Of a DNA stretch of 64,000 bases, positions 18,984 through 28,293 are shown in pieces. The notes below the pieces were generated by a model, which did no database searches, was not told the origin of the DNA, and was given only the letters and a program-made list of their open reading frames with translations. Origin of the DNA: an uncultured Tenacibaculum sp. GTDB lineage: Bacteria; Bacteroidota; Bacteroidia; Flavobacteriales; Flavobacteriaceae. Where the stretch lies: the NCBI GenBank assembly GCA_947501615.1, contig CANMWK010000011.1, forward strand, positions 1 through 64,000, read 5' to 3'. The translations under genes and the position numbers were made by a program. Within the stretch, counting starts at the first letter, position 1. Each line of letters starts with the position of its first letter.

Positions 18984-19023
18984 AAAAAAGCCTGTATCAA
19001 CTAGTTGATACAGGCTTTTTTTT
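18984..19023 (+). terminator. ilv attenuator 2 (terminator)
   Basis: Thirteen-base-pair GC-containing stem AAGCCTGTATCAA / TTGATACAGGCTT around CTAG (the palindrome extends to 38 nt with flanking A/T), followed by eight T residues (19016-19023). It ends 151 nt before ilvE. The sequence at leader 2's stop codon imitates its 3' arm and can act as antiterminator. Confidence 0.9.
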
Positions 19024-19174
19024 GACTATTGATTATCGTTTGTGTATGTATTTAAAACGCTGTTTTTAAACGATTTAAGTATTTTTTTAATTACTTAAAA
19101 ATCATGAGTTTAATTTTTTTTTAAAACGAATAAAAAAAGGATAAAATAAATTAGAATTATTAAATAAAGAAATC

Positions 19175-20062
19175 ATGTATTTCAACGAAAAAAGTATTGT
19201 TTTTCTTAATGGAGAATTTGTTAAAGCTACTGATGCTAGATTGAGTATGTATAGTCAAAGTTTACATTACGGAAATGGAGTCTTTGAAGGTATACGTTCA
19301 TACAAAACAGAAAAAGGGCCTAAAATTTTTAAGTCGTACGAACATTATAAAAGGTTAAAATATGGAACCGATGTTATGGGGCTAGAATTTGATTATTCCG
19401 AAGAAGAGTTAACAGGAATAACCTATAAGCTTTTAGCATTAAATAAGTTAGAAGATGCATATATAAGGCCTTTAGTTTATACAGGAGCTAACATGGGATT
19501 GACTTCTTCATCAGAAATAAATCTTGTGATACAGTGTTGGGAATGGGGAAAATATATGGGAGACAAATTACTTCGAGTTAAAACATCAAAATTTCAACGT
19601 CCCAATCCAAATTCATGTTTCGTAGAAGCTAAAGTAACAGGACATTACGTAAATTCAATTCTATCTACAAATGAAGTAAAAAGTCAAGGATACGACGAAG
19701 CCTTATTGTTAGATATGAATGGAAATGTAGCAGAGTGTTCAGGTGCTAATATCTTCATGGAAAAAGATGGGAAATTATATACTCCACCAAGAGGTCATAT
19801 CATGGCGGGAATTACTAGGGCTACAATAATAGATTTATGTAGAGAAGAAGGAATTTCAGTAGAAGAAAAGCATTTCACTTTAGATGAATTAAAAACTGCA
19901 GATGCGTGTTTTTTCACTGGAACAGCAGCAGAAGTTGTAGGCTTGGAGTCTATAGACGAATACAAATTTCCAATGGATTGGAAAACATCACACGGACATA
20001 ATTTAATGAAACTATATAAAGCAGAAGTACTAGAAGAAAGAGTACATGAAAAAGCACTTTAA
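19175..20062 (+). CDS. ilvE: Branched-chain amino acid aminotransferase
   Basis: A 295-residue PLP-dependent class IV aminotransferase, which makes Val, Ile and Leu from their 2-oxo acids with glutamate as donor. Landmarks: [21 protein letters not shown] (about residues 29-49), [27 protein letters not shown] (about 136-162) containing the PLP lysine in AKVTG, and [21 protein letters not shown] (about 182-202), typical of IlvE. It is the first structural gene behind the tandem attenuators. It appears to be the dedicated IlvE, because a second class IV enzyme at 38.3 kb is more like aminodeoxychorismate lyase. Confidence 0.93.
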   Translation: MYFNEKSIVFLNGEFVKATDARLSMYSQSLHYGNGVFEGIRSYKTEKGPKIFKSYEHYKRLKYGTDVMGLEFDYSEEELTGITYKLLALNKLEDAYIRPLVYTGANMGLTSSSEINLVIQCWEWGKYMGDKLLRVKTSKFQRPNPNSCFVEAKVTGHYVNSILSTNEVKSQGYDEALLLDMNGNVAECSGANIFMEKDGKLYTPPRGHIMAGITRATIIDLCREEGISVEEKHFTLDELKTADACFFTGTAAEVVGLESIDEYKFPMDWKTSHGHNLMKLYKAEVLEERVHEKAL

Positions 20063-20063
20063 A

Positions 20064-21740
20064 ATGGAATTGAACAAATTTAGTAAACGAGTAACTCAAG
20101 ACGATACACAACCTGCAGCACAAGCAATGTTACATGCATTAGGGTTAACTCATGAAGATTTAAAGAAACCTTTTGTAGGAATTGCAAGTACAGGATACGA
20201 AGGAAATCCTTGTAACATGCACTTAAACGACTTGGCCAAATTGGTAAAGCAAGGAACGAAAAATGTAGACTTGGTTGGTTTGATTTTTAATACCATCGGA
20301 GTTTCTGATGGGATATCTATGGGAACGCCAGGTATGCGTTATTCTTTACCGTCACGAGATGTAATTGCAGATTCTATGGAAACTGTAGTGCAAGCAATGT
20401 CGTATGATGGTTTGGTAACAGTTGTTGGATGTGATAAAAATATGCCAGGTGCTTTAATGGCGATGTTGCGTTTAAACAGACCGTCAGTTTTAGTGTATGG
20501 AGGAACGATTGCTTCTGGTTGTCATGAAGGTAAGAAACTAGATATTGTTTCTGCTTTTGAAGCTTGGGGAAGTAAGGTTGCAGGAACTATTACACAAAAT
20601 GAATATCAAAGTGTTATAGAAAAGGCGATTCCTGGAGCAGGTGCTTGTGGAGGTATGTATACCGCAAATACAATGGCTTCAGCTATTGAAGCGTTAGGAA
20701 TGAGTTTGCCTTACAATTCTTCAAACCCTGCGATTAGTAATAACAAAGAAGAAGAGTCAATAAAAGCAGGAGAAGCACTTCGAGTGCTATTAGAAAAAGA
20801 CATTAAACCTTCAGATATAGTTACAAAGAAATCACTAGAAAATGCAGTTCGTTTGGTAACTGTAATGGGAGGTTCTACAAATGCTGTTTTACACTTTTTG
20901 GCTATTGCTAAAGCAGCTGATGTGAAATTTACATTAGAAGATTTTCAACGTATTTCAGATGAAACACCTTTTCTAGCTGATTTAAAACCAAGTGGGCAAT
21001 ATTTAATGGAAGATGTGCATAGCGTTGGAGGAACGCCAGCTGTGTTAAAATATCTTTTAGAAAAAGGATTGTTGCATGGAGACTGTTTAACAGTTACAGG
21101 AAAAACCTTAGCTGAAAACTTAATAGAAGTTCCAAGCCTTACCAATGGACAAGAAGTAATCAAGTCTGTTGATGATCCAATTAAAGAAACCGGGCATTTA
21201 AGAATGTTATATGGAAATCTTGCTAAAGATGGATCTGTGGCTAAAATTACTGGTAAGGAAGGATTATTTTTCTCTGGAAAAGCTAAAGTTTATGAAGGTG
21301 AATTTGCAGCAAACGATGGAATTAAAAATGGTGAAGTACAAAAAGGTGATGTAGTTGTAATTCGTTATGAAGGCCCGAAAGGCGGACCAGGAATGCCAGA
21401 AATGTTAAAGCCAACAGCTGCTATTATGGGAGCAGGATTAGGAAAAGAGGTTGCTTTAATTACAGATGGTAGATTTTCTGGTGGAACTCACGGATTTGTA
21501 GTTGGTCATATTACTCCTGAGGCTCAAGAAGGTGGAGTAATTGCATTGGTAAAAGATGGAGATGTAATTTCTATTAATGCGCAAACGAATACAATTAATC
21601 TTGAAGTTTCTGATGAAGAATTAGAAGCAAGAAGAAAAGAATGGAAAGCTCCTCCATTAAAAGTAAACAGAGGAGTACTTTATAAATATGCAAGAACAGT
21701 AGCATCCGCATCTAATGGATGTGTAACAGATGAATTTTAA
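20064..21740 (+). CDS. ilvD: Dihydroxy-acid dehydratase
   Basis: IlvD/Edd-family iron-sulfur dehydratase (558 residues) that converts 2,3-dihydroxy-isovalerate or -methylvalerate to the 2-oxo acid. I place the start at 20064 (MELNKFSKR), one base after the ilvE stop, because it matches the usual flavobacterial N-terminus; a longer frame begins at 20046 inside ilvE. Cluster cysteines are visible in GNPCNMHL (near residue 50), [12 protein letters not shown] (near 120) and [12 protein letters not shown] (near 195). [15 protein letters not shown] in the C-terminal domain is the second family signature. Intact. Confidence 0.96.
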   Translation: MELNKFSKRVTQDDTQPAAQAMLHALGLTHEDLKKPFVGIASTGYEGNPCNMHLNDLAKLVKQGTKNVDLVGLIFNTIGVSDGISMGTPGMRYSLPSRDVIADSMETVVQAMSYDGLVTVVGCDKNMPGALMAMLRLNRPSVLVYGGTIASGCHEGKKLDIVSAFEAWGSKVAGTITQNEYQSVIEKAIPGAGACGGMYTANTMASAIEALGMSLPYNSSNPAISNNKEEESIKAGEALRVLLEKDIKPSDIVTKKSLENAVRLVTVMGGSTNAVLHFLAIAKAADVKFTLEDFQRISDETPFLADLKPSGQYLMEDVHSVGGTPAVLKYLLEKGLLHGDCLTVTGKTLAENLIEVPSLTNGQEVIKSVDDPIKETGHLRMLYGNLAKDGSVAKITGKEGLFFSGKAKVYEGEFAANDGIKNGEVQKGDVVVIRYEGPKGGPGMPEMLKPTAAIMGAGLGKEVALITDGRFSGGTHGFVVGHITPEAQEGGVIALVKDGDVISINAQTNTINLEVSDEELEARRKEWKAPPLKVNRGVLYKYARTVASASNGCVTDEF

Positions 21741-21751
21741 ATCGCAACAAC

Positions 21752-23485
21752 ATGGAAACTAGAACAAAAAAAGTGAAAGAACAAAGTGTAAAAACTAGTG
21801 TGACTATTTCTGGTGCAGAGGCAGTCATAAAATGTTTGTTGGCAGAAGGAGTTGATTTGTTATACGGATATCCAGGTGGAGCAATCATGCCTGTTTACGA
21901 TGAATTGTATAAATATCAGAAAGAATTAAATCATGTTTTAACTCGTCATGAACAAGGAGCAACACATGCAGCTCAAGGTTATGCGAGAGCTACAGGAAAA
22001 GTTGGTGTTGCAATTGCAACTTCCGGGCCTGGAGCAACAAATTTAATTACAGGAATTGCAGATGCTCAAATCGATTCTACACCAATGGTTTGTATTACAG
22101 GTCAGGTTGCAGAACATTTATTAGGAACAGATGCATTTCAAGAAACAGATATTGTAGGTATTTCTACACCAGTTACCAAATGGAATTACCAAATAACTAA
22201 AGCTTCAGAGATCCCAGAGATTTTAGCTAAAGCTTTTTATATCGCTCGTTCGGGTAGACCTGGGCCAGTTTTGATAGATATTACAAAAAATGCTCAGTTT
22301 GAAAAGTTTGAGTTTACTTATGAACCTTGTACAGCTGTTCGTAGTTACCAACCTGTGCCAAAGTTAGATATAAATGCTGTAAAAGAAGCGGCGAATCTAA
22401 TTAATGGAGCTAAAAAACCAATGGTGATTTTTGGACAAGGAGTTATATTAGGTGAAGCAGAAGAAGAGTTTAAAGCATTTATTGAAAAAGCTGGAATTCC
22501 TTCGGCATGGACACTTTTAGGTTTATCTGCCTTACCAACTTCTCATGAGTTAAATGTAGGAATGGTTGGAATGCATGGAAATTATGGACCTAACCGATTA
22601 ACGAATGAATGTGATGTTTTAATTGCTGTAGGAATGCGATTTGATGATCGTGTAACGGGAGATTTAAGTCGTTATGCAAAGCAAGCCAAAGTAGTTCATT
22701 TTGAAATTGATCCCGCAGAAATAAATAAAAATGTAAAAGCTGATGTTGCAGTTTTAGGCAATGCGAAAGAAAGTTTACAAGAAATACTTCCGTATTTAAA
22801 AGATAATGAGCATAAATCTTGGTTACAAGAATTTAGAGATCATGATGCAATTGAGTTCGATAAAGTCATCAAAAAAGATTTATATCCAACAAAAGATGGT
22901 TTAACCATGGGAGAAGTAATTAAAGAAATTAATAATGCTTCTGAAGGAAATGCAATTGTAGTTACAGATGTTGGTCAGCATCAAATGATTGCTTGTCGAT
23001 ATGCGAATTTCAATAAGAGTAAAAGTAATATTACTTCAGGTGGCTTAGGAACCATGGGATTTGCTTTACCAGCTGCAATTGGTGCAAAAATGGGAACTCC
23101 AGAGCGAGAAGTTGTTGCAGTAATTGGAGACGGTGGTTACCAAATGACGATTCAAGAGTTAGGAACAATTTTACAAACAAAAGCAGCGGTTAAAATTGTG
23201 GTATTAAATAACGAATTCTTAGGAATGGTTCGTCAGTGGCAACAATTATTTTTCGATAAAAGATATGCATCAACTACAATGACAAATCCAGATTTTGTAG
23301 CCATTGCTAAAGGATATCATATCGATGCTAAGAGAGTAACACAACGAGAGGAACTAGCTGGTGCAGTTTCAGAAATGATGGCATCAGAAGAAGCATTCTT
23401 CTTAGAAGTGTGTGTAGAGAAAGAAGATAATGTATTTCCAATGATACCTACAGGATCATCAGTTTCAGAGGTAAGATTAAGTTAA
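21752..23485 (+). CDS. ilvB: Acetolactate synthase, large subunit
   Basis: ThDP-dependent enzyme (577 residues) that condenses pyruvate with pyruvate or 2-oxobutyrate. Three domains are evident: the N-terminal Pyr domain with YGYPGGAIMPVYDEL and the catalytic Glu in RHEQGATHAAQGYARATGK (about residues 66-84), a central FAD-binding domain (KPMVIFGQGV), and the C-terminal PP domain with the ThDP motif GDGGYQMTIQELGTI...NN (about 455-485). It is preceded by a short basic extension (METRTKKVKEQS). It is 11 nt after ilvD and 5 nt before its regulatory subunit. Confidence 0.96.
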   Translation: METRTKKVKEQSVKTSVTISGAEAVIKCLLAEGVDLLYGYPGGAIMPVYDELYKYQKELNHVLTRHEQGATHAAQGYARATGKVGVAIATSGPGATNLITGIADAQIDSTPMVCITGQVAEHLLGTDAFQETDIVGISTPVTKWNYQITKASEIPEILAKAFYIARSGRPGPVLIDITKNAQFEKFEFTYEPCTAVRSYQPVPKLDINAVKEAANLINGAKKPMVIFGQGVILGEAEEEFKAFIEKAGIPSAWTLLGLSALPTSHELNVGMVGMHGNYGPNRLTNECDVLIAVGMRFDDRVTGDLSRYAKQAKVVHFEIDPAEINKNVKADVAVLGNAKESLQEILPYLKDNEHKSWLQEFRDHDAIEFDKVIKKDLYPTKDGLTMGEVIKEINNASEGNAIVVTDVGQHQMIACRYANFNKSKSNITSGGLGTMGFALPAAIGAKMGTPEREVVAVIGDGGYQMTIQELGTILQTKAAVKIVVLNNEFLGMVRQWQQLFFDKRYASTTMTNPDFVAIAKGYHIDAKRVTQREELAGAVSEMMASEEAFFLEVCVEKEDNVFPMIPTGSSVSEVRLS

Positions 23486-23490
23486 GAATT

Positions 23491-24018
23491 ATGAGTGAAA
23501 AGCAAACGTATACCGTATCAATATATACCGAAAATAATATTGGAGTTCTCAATAGGATTTCAGCAATATTTCAAAGAAGACATATCAATTTAGAAAGTGT
23601 CAATGTATCAAAATCTGAAATAAAAAGTGTGTCTAGAATTACGCTATTGGTTAGAATAGCAGAAGATCAAATGCAAAAGATTTTAGGTCAGTTAGAAAAG
23701 CAGATAGAAGTGATTAAAGCCTTTTATCATACTGACGAAGAAACTGTATATCAAGAATCATGTTTATTCAAGTTACGTACAGATTTACTTACTGAAAATG
23801 ATGAAATTCAGAAAGTAATCAACAGTAGTAAATCGAGAGTAATTAACATTAATAAAGACTTTTTTGTTTTAGAAAAGTCAGGAACAAAAGCAGAAGTTGA
23901 AGAGTTATACCACTTGTTAAACAAACATGGAATTAAGCAATTTGTACGATCAGGTCGAATTGCAATTACAAAAGAAGAAATGCCTGTATCAGAACTATTA
24001 GAATCAATAAAAAAATAA
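23491..24018 (+). CDS. ilvN: Acetolactate synthase, small regulatory subunit
   Basis: A 175-residue protein with an N-terminal ACT domain ([34 protein letters not shown], about residues 6-39) that binds valine, and a C-terminal IlvH-type domain. The glycine-like turn normally seen between the first strand and helix of the ACT domain is NNIGVL here, consistent with effector binding. It associates with IlvB, raises its activity and gives feedback control. So the ilv pathway has both an allosteric layer and the attenuators upstream. The length is similar to IlvH of other bacteria (about 160-175). The gene name ilvH would also be acceptable. Confidence 0.92.
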   Translation: MSEKQTYTVSIYTENNIGVLNRISAIFQRRHINLESVNVSKSEIKSVSRITLLVRIAEDQMQKILGQLEKQIEVIKAFYHTDEETVYQESCLFKLRTDLLTENDEIQKVINSSKSRVININKDFFVLEKSGTKAEVEELYHLLNKHGIKQFVRSGRIAITKEEMPVSELLESIKK

Positions 24019-24031
24019 AAACTTACGAGTC

Positions 24032-25534
24032 ATGAAAAATTATTTTAATCAATTATCATTAAGAGAGCAATTAGAGCAATTAGGAAAATGTAGATTTATG
24101 GAATCTGCAGAGTTTTCTGAAGGTATTAAAGCACTTGAAGGTAAAAAAGTAGTGATTGTAGGTTGTGGAGCACAAGGTTTAAATCAAGGTTTAAATATGA
24201 GAGATTCTGGTTTAGATGTTTCGTATGCTTTACGTGAAAATTCTATTAAAGAGCAACGTCAATCGTATAAAAATGCAGCGGAGAATAATTTTGTGGTAGG
24301 AACTTACGATGAGTTAATTCCATCTGCAGATTTAGTGTGTAATTTAACACCAGACAAACAGCACAGTAATGTAGTAAAAGCTGTAATGCCTTTACTAAAA
24401 GAGGGAGCAACATTATCGTATTCTCATGGATTTAATATTGTTGAAGAAGGAACGCAAATTCGTAAAGATGTAACGGTAATTATGGTAGCTCCGAAATGTC
24501 CTGGTAGTGAAGTTCGTGAAGAATATAAAAGAGGATTTGGAGTACCAACTTTAATTGCTGTACATCCAGCTAATGATCCTCAAGAGAAAGGACTAGCTGA
24601 AGCCAAGGCTTATGCTTATGCAACGGGTGGACATAGAGCTGGAGTTTTAGAGTCTTCTTTCGTGGCTGAGGTAAAGTCTGATTTAATGGGAGAGCAAACG
24701 ATTTTATGTGGGGTATTACAAACAGCGTCAATTTTATGTTTTGATAAAATTGTAGCAGATGGCGTAGAACCACATTTTGCTAGTAAATTAATTCAATTCG
24801 GATGGGAAACCATTACAGAAGCCTTAAAGCATGGAGGAATTACGAATATGATGGATCGTTTATCTAATCCAGCGAAAATCAAAGCGTATCATTTATCAGA
24901 AGAATTAAAAGAAATTTTAAGACCATTGTTTGAAAAACATATGGATGATATTATGTCTGGTCATTTTTCATCTACAATGATGGAAGATTGGGCAAATGAT
25001 GATAAAAATTTATTGACTTGGAGAGCTGATACTGCCGAAACTGGTTTCGAAAAAACAGAAGCCACTGAAGTTGCAGTTGCTGAACAAGATTATTTTGATA
25101 AAGGAACATTGTTAGTGGCTTTCGTAAAATCGGGAGTAGAATTAGCTTTTGAAACTATGGTTGCTTCAGGAATTATTGAAGAGTCTGCATATTATGAATC
25201 GTTACATGAGCTTCCTTTAATAGCGAATACTGTTGCAAGAAAGAAATTATATGAAATGAATCGAATTATTTCTGATACTGCCGAATATGGTTGTTATTTA
25301 TTCGATCATGCAGCTAAGCCATTATTACAAGACTTTATGACTACAGTTACTACTGATTTAGTAGGAGAGAATTTTAGTTCATCTAACAGTGTAGATAATG
25401 CAGAATTAATTAAGGTTAATAAAGCGATCAGAAATCATCCTATTGAAGAAGTAGGAAATCGCTTAAGAGAAGCAATGACAGCTATGAAAGCAATAAAGGA
25501 AGAAAAATTAGCATCAGAATTGGTGTTGTCATAA
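24032..25534 (+). CDS. ilvC: Ketol-acid reductoisomerase, class II
   Basis: A 500-residue long-form KARI with a duplicated C-terminal knotted domain, like the E. coli enzyme. The NADPH-binding Rossmann motif is [22 protein letters not shown] (about residues 40-61). Metal-binding carboxylates sit in [11 protein letters not shown] (about 217-227) and the matching [11 protein letters not shown] segment of the second repeat. It catalyses alkyl migration and NADPH reduction of acetolactate or acetohydroxybutyrate. Cytosolic. It is followed by ilvA after 3 nt. Confidence 0.96.
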   Translation: MKNYFNQLSLREQLEQLGKCRFMESAEFSEGIKALEGKKVVIVGCGAQGLNQGLNMRDSGLDVSYALRENSIKEQRQSYKNAAENNFVVGTYDELIPSADLVCNLTPDKQHSNVVKAVMPLLKEGATLSYSHGFNIVEEGTQIRKDVTVIMVAPKCPGSEVREEYKRGFGVPTLIAVHPANDPQEKGLAEAKAYAYATGGHRAGVLESSFVAEVKSDLMGEQTILCGVLQTASILCFDKIVADGVEPHFASKLIQFGWETITEALKHGGITNMMDRLSNPAKIKAYHLSEELKEILRPLFEKHMDDIMSGHFSSTMMEDWANDDKNLLTWRADTAETGFEKTEATEVAVAEQDYFDKGTLLVAFVKSGVELAFETMVASGIIEESAYYESLHELPLIANTVARKKLYEMNRIISDTAEYGCYLFDHAAKPLLQDFMTTVTTDLVGENFSSSNSVDNAELIKVNKAIRNHPIEEVGNRLREAMTAMKAIKEEKLASELVLS

Positions 25535-25537
25535 GCT

Positions 25538-26806
25538 ATGAAAACTACAGTAAAGAAGATATATTTTCCAGAATTATCGGCAATTCAAAAAGCAGCTGTT
25601 ACACTTAAAGGTGTAGCAGCAGTAACGCCGTTACAAGAAAATTATAATCTTTCTAACACATTTAATGCAACTATATTTTTAAAGCGAGAAGATCTTCAAC
25701 AAGTACGTTCTTATAAAATTAGAGGAGCGTATAACAAGATTAATTCCTTAACAGCTAAAGAAGTTGCAAAAGGAATTGTTTGCGCAAGTGCAGGAAATCA
25801 TGCACAAGGAGTAGCTTTAGCTTGTCGTAAAAAAGAAATATCAGGCACTATTTTCATGCCAGCTCCAACTCCAAGACAAAAAGTAGAGCAAGTTCGAATG
25901 TTTGGAGGTTCATATGTAAAAATTGAATTAGTTGGCGATACTTTCGATGATTCTTATACAAGTGCTAGAACTTTTGCAGATCATAATAATATCACTTTCG
26001 TTCATCCTTTTGATGACGAAAAGGTAATTGAAGGGCAAGGTACAGTAGGATTGGAAATTATTAATCAATCCAATACTGCTATCGATTACGTTTTTGTGCC
26101 AGTAGGAGGAGGAGGTTTAGCTTCTGGATTATCTTCAGTTTTTAAATATCTTTCTCCTCACACAAAAATTATCGGTGTAGAACCTGCTGGAGCGCCTTCA
26201 ATGAAAGAAGCATTAACCAAAGGTTTGCCTATTAAATTACACAATATCGATAAGTTTGTTGATGGTGCGGCAGTGCAGCAAGTAGGAACATTAACACATC
26301 AAATTTGTACTGAAAATTTAGATGGAATGATAACTGTGCCTGAAGGTCAAGTTTGTCAAACCATATTAGAGATGTATAACAAAGAAGCAATAGTTGTTGA
26401 GCCTGCAGGAGCTTTAACAGTAAGTGCGTTACATCAATTTAAAGATGAGTTAGCAGGAAAAAATATCGTTTGTGTAATTAGTGGAAGCAATAATGATATC
26501 ACTAGGACTGCAGAAATTAAAGAGCGTGCGTTACTTCATAATGGATTGAAGCATTATTTTATTATACGTTTTCCACAGAGAGCAGGAGCGCTAAAAGAAT
26601 TTGTAATGCATGTTCTAGGAGAAAACGATGACATTACTTTTTTCGAATATTCTAAAAAAACAACTCGAGAAAATGGACCCGCTGTTGTAGGGGTTGAGTT
26701 GGTAGATAGTAAAGATTTACATCCTTTAATTGAAAGAATGAAAAAATTAAATTTCTACGGAGAATATCTCAACGACAAGCCTAATCTTTTTGAATTTTTG
26801 GTATAA
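25538..26806 (+). CDS. ilvA: Threonine dehydratase (biosynthetic)
   Basis: A PLP fold-type II enzyme (422 residues) that deaminates threonine to 2-oxobutyrate, the isoleucine precursor. The PLP lysine is in KREDLQQVRSYKIRGAYNKI (about residues 48-67, SYKIRG). ASAGNHAQGVALAC and the glycine-rich phosphate loop PVGGGGLASG (about 189-198) follow. The C-terminal about 80 residues (HYFIIRFPQRAGALKEFVMHVLG) form a single ACT-like regulatory domain, as in the shorter class of IlvA, giving room for isoleucine feedback. It is the last gene of the ilv operon, with a strong terminator after it. Confidence 0.95.
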   Translation: MKTTVKKIYFPELSAIQKAAVTLKGVAAVTPLQENYNLSNTFNATIFLKREDLQQVRSYKIRGAYNKINSLTAKEVAKGIVCASAGNHAQGVALACRKKEISGTIFMPAPTPRQKVEQVRMFGGSYVKIELVGDTFDDSYTSARTFADHNNITFVHPFDDEKVIEGQGTVGLEIINQSNTAIDYVFVPVGGGGLASGLSSVFKYLSPHTKIIGVEPAGAPSMKEALTKGLPIKLHNIDKFVDGAAVQQVGTLTHQICTENLDGMITVPEGQVCQTILEMYNKEAIVVEPAGALTVSALHQFKDELAGKNIVCVISGSNNDITRTAEIKERALLHNGLKHYFIIRFPQRAGALKEFVMHVLGENDDITFFEYSKKTTRENGPAVVGVELVDSKDLHPLIERMKKLNFYGEYLNDKPNLFEFLV

Positions 26807-26858
26807 TTTGAGTTACTTTAATATAAGTTGATTTAAATTTAACTTGATGACAATTTCT

Positions 26859-26901
26859 AAACATTAAAAATCCGAGTCATAAACTCGGGTTTTTAATGTT
26901 T
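26859..26901 (+). terminator. Terminator of the ilv operon
   Basis: Nineteen-base-pair stem (26859-26877 with 26883-26901, one G-T pair) whose GC part is TCCGAGT / ACTCGGG followed by TTTTT within the right arm. The near-complete A/T outer arms make it able to work in both directions. Confidence 0.88.
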
Positions 26902-27087
26902 AGGGGTTTCGTAAAAAGATTTTTTTTTAACATTTGTTTAGATTTTATTTTTTTAACACGTTGTTAATTAGTATATTTACAATCATTGTTGTCTTTTTTT
27001 AAAGAAACAACAATTAATCGTTCTTATATATTTATTGTAAATACATAGAGAAAATTAGTTTCATTTAAACATTTAACCCCCCGTATT

Positions 27088-28185
27088 ATGAATAAAAAAC
27101 TAAGGTTTTCGACGTTTATTTTGCTATTCTGTATAGCAAATGTCAGTCCCCAGTCTTCACAGACATGTTCAAACTCTGTAGACGATCCAGTTTTAGATCT
27201 AAACAGTATTACAAAGTGCTCTATTGACAGAAAATCTGATGATAGTAAAGTACAAAAAGTTACCGTTCAAGTTACTTCGAGAAGAAGAAGAGTAGTTAGA
27301 AAGAGAGACAAAGCTACAGGTTTATCATCATCTAATGGCTATTCTCATAAGTTAGCATCTATAAAAAAGAAAGTTAACATAGTTAACGCTTTAGTAGATG
27401 TTAAAAAAGATGAAGTTCCAGATGTTTTACCTTATGATTATGTAGATCAAATTCCGCTTTTTAAGAGTTGTGAATCAGTTCCTATTTATGAACAAGATCG
27501 TTGCTTTAAAATCAAGCTACGAAGTCATATCAAGAAAAACTTGAAGTACCCTGCAAGTGCATACGACAGAGGTATTCAAGGAAGAGTGTACGCGCATTTT
27601 TCAATAGGAAGAGATGGAGTAATTAAAGATTTAAAAATAGTATCTCCATACAAAGGAGATTTACTAGGTAAAGAAGCTAAAAGAATTATAAAAAAGCTTC
27701 CTAAGTTCAAACCGGGTGAGCATAATGGTAGTGAAGTAGCTGTAAAGTATGGTTTACCTATCACATTTAAAATTCCAGGAAAAAAGCCAACCAACATTAG
27801 AAAAGCTAAAAAGGCTAACGTAAAAGAAACTATTCATAGTTTTTCTTCATTAGACCAAATTCCACAATTCGATTCTTGTACAAAATCTAATGACGATTCT
27901 TTGACATGTTTTAATACAAGTTTAATACAACATATTCAAAGTTATTTTGCTTATCCTGAAGAAGCTAAGGTGAAAAATTTACAAGGTAATGTGATTGTAA
28001 GTTTTGTAATAGATAAAAAAGGTAATGTTGTAGATATTACTGCTAAAGGGCCAGAAAATGCTAAGATTCTAGAGGTTGCAGCAGTTAGATTTATAGAAAA
28101 ATTACCAAAATTAAAAGCAGGGAAAATAGAAGGTAAAACTGTAAATGCTTCTTATTCTTTTCCAATCAATTTCACACTGAATTAA
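27088..28185 (+). CDS. TonB-family protein with two TonB C-terminal domains
   Basis: A 365-residue protein with a signal-type hydrophobic N-terminus (LRFSTFILLFCIANVSPQSS). A linker then includes a basic patch RRRRVVRKRDK (about 67-77). Two TonB_C-like domains are visible: residues about 145-235 (LKYPASAYDRGIQGRVYAHF...LPITFKI) and about 280-365 (FAYPEEAKVKNLQGNVIVSF...FPINFTLN), each with the YP-x-x-A and G-x-V-x-x-x-F-x-I pattern. Classical TonB has one such domain anchored by an uncleaved helix; here the helix ends in a cleavable-looking motif and no ExbBD genes are nearby. It lies directly upstream of a SusC gene but is separated from it by a hairpin. Confidence 0.75.
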   Translation: MNKKLRFSTFILLFCIANVSPQSSQTCSNSVDDPVLDLNSITKCSIDRKSDDSKVQKVTVQVTSRRRRVVRKRDKATGLSSSNGYSHKLASIKKKVNIVNALVDVKKDEVPDVLPYDYVDQIPLFKSCESVPIYEQDRCFKIKLRSHIKKNLKYPASAYDRGIQGRVYAHFSIGRDGVIKDLKIVSPYKGDLLGKEAKRIIKKLPKFKPGEHNGSEVAVKYGLPITFKIPGKKPTNIRKAKKANVKETIHSFSSLDQIPQFDSCTKSNDDSLTCFNTSLIQHIQSYFAYPEEAKVKNLQGNVIVSFVIDKKGNVVDITAKGPENAKILEVAAVRFIEKLPKLKAGKIEGKTVNASYSFPINFTLN

Positions 28186-28194
28186 AATTTAAAA

Positions 28195-28241
28195 GTATAT
28201 ACAAATGACATCTTAAAATGCTAGATGTCATTTGTGTATAC
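28195..28241 (+). terminator. Long hairpin after the TonB-like gene
   Basis: Nineteen-base-pair stem (28195-28213 with 28223-28241, one T-G pair) with core ACAAATGACATCT / AGATGTCATTTGT, starting 9 nt after the stop codon. No T tract follows, so it is either a weak terminator or an mRNA-protecting 3' structure separating this gene from the susC operon. Confidence 0.6.
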
Positions 28242-28293
28242 ATACTTTCCTCAAAAGTAAAGATTAAAATTTAAATCAATTATACCATCCTAT

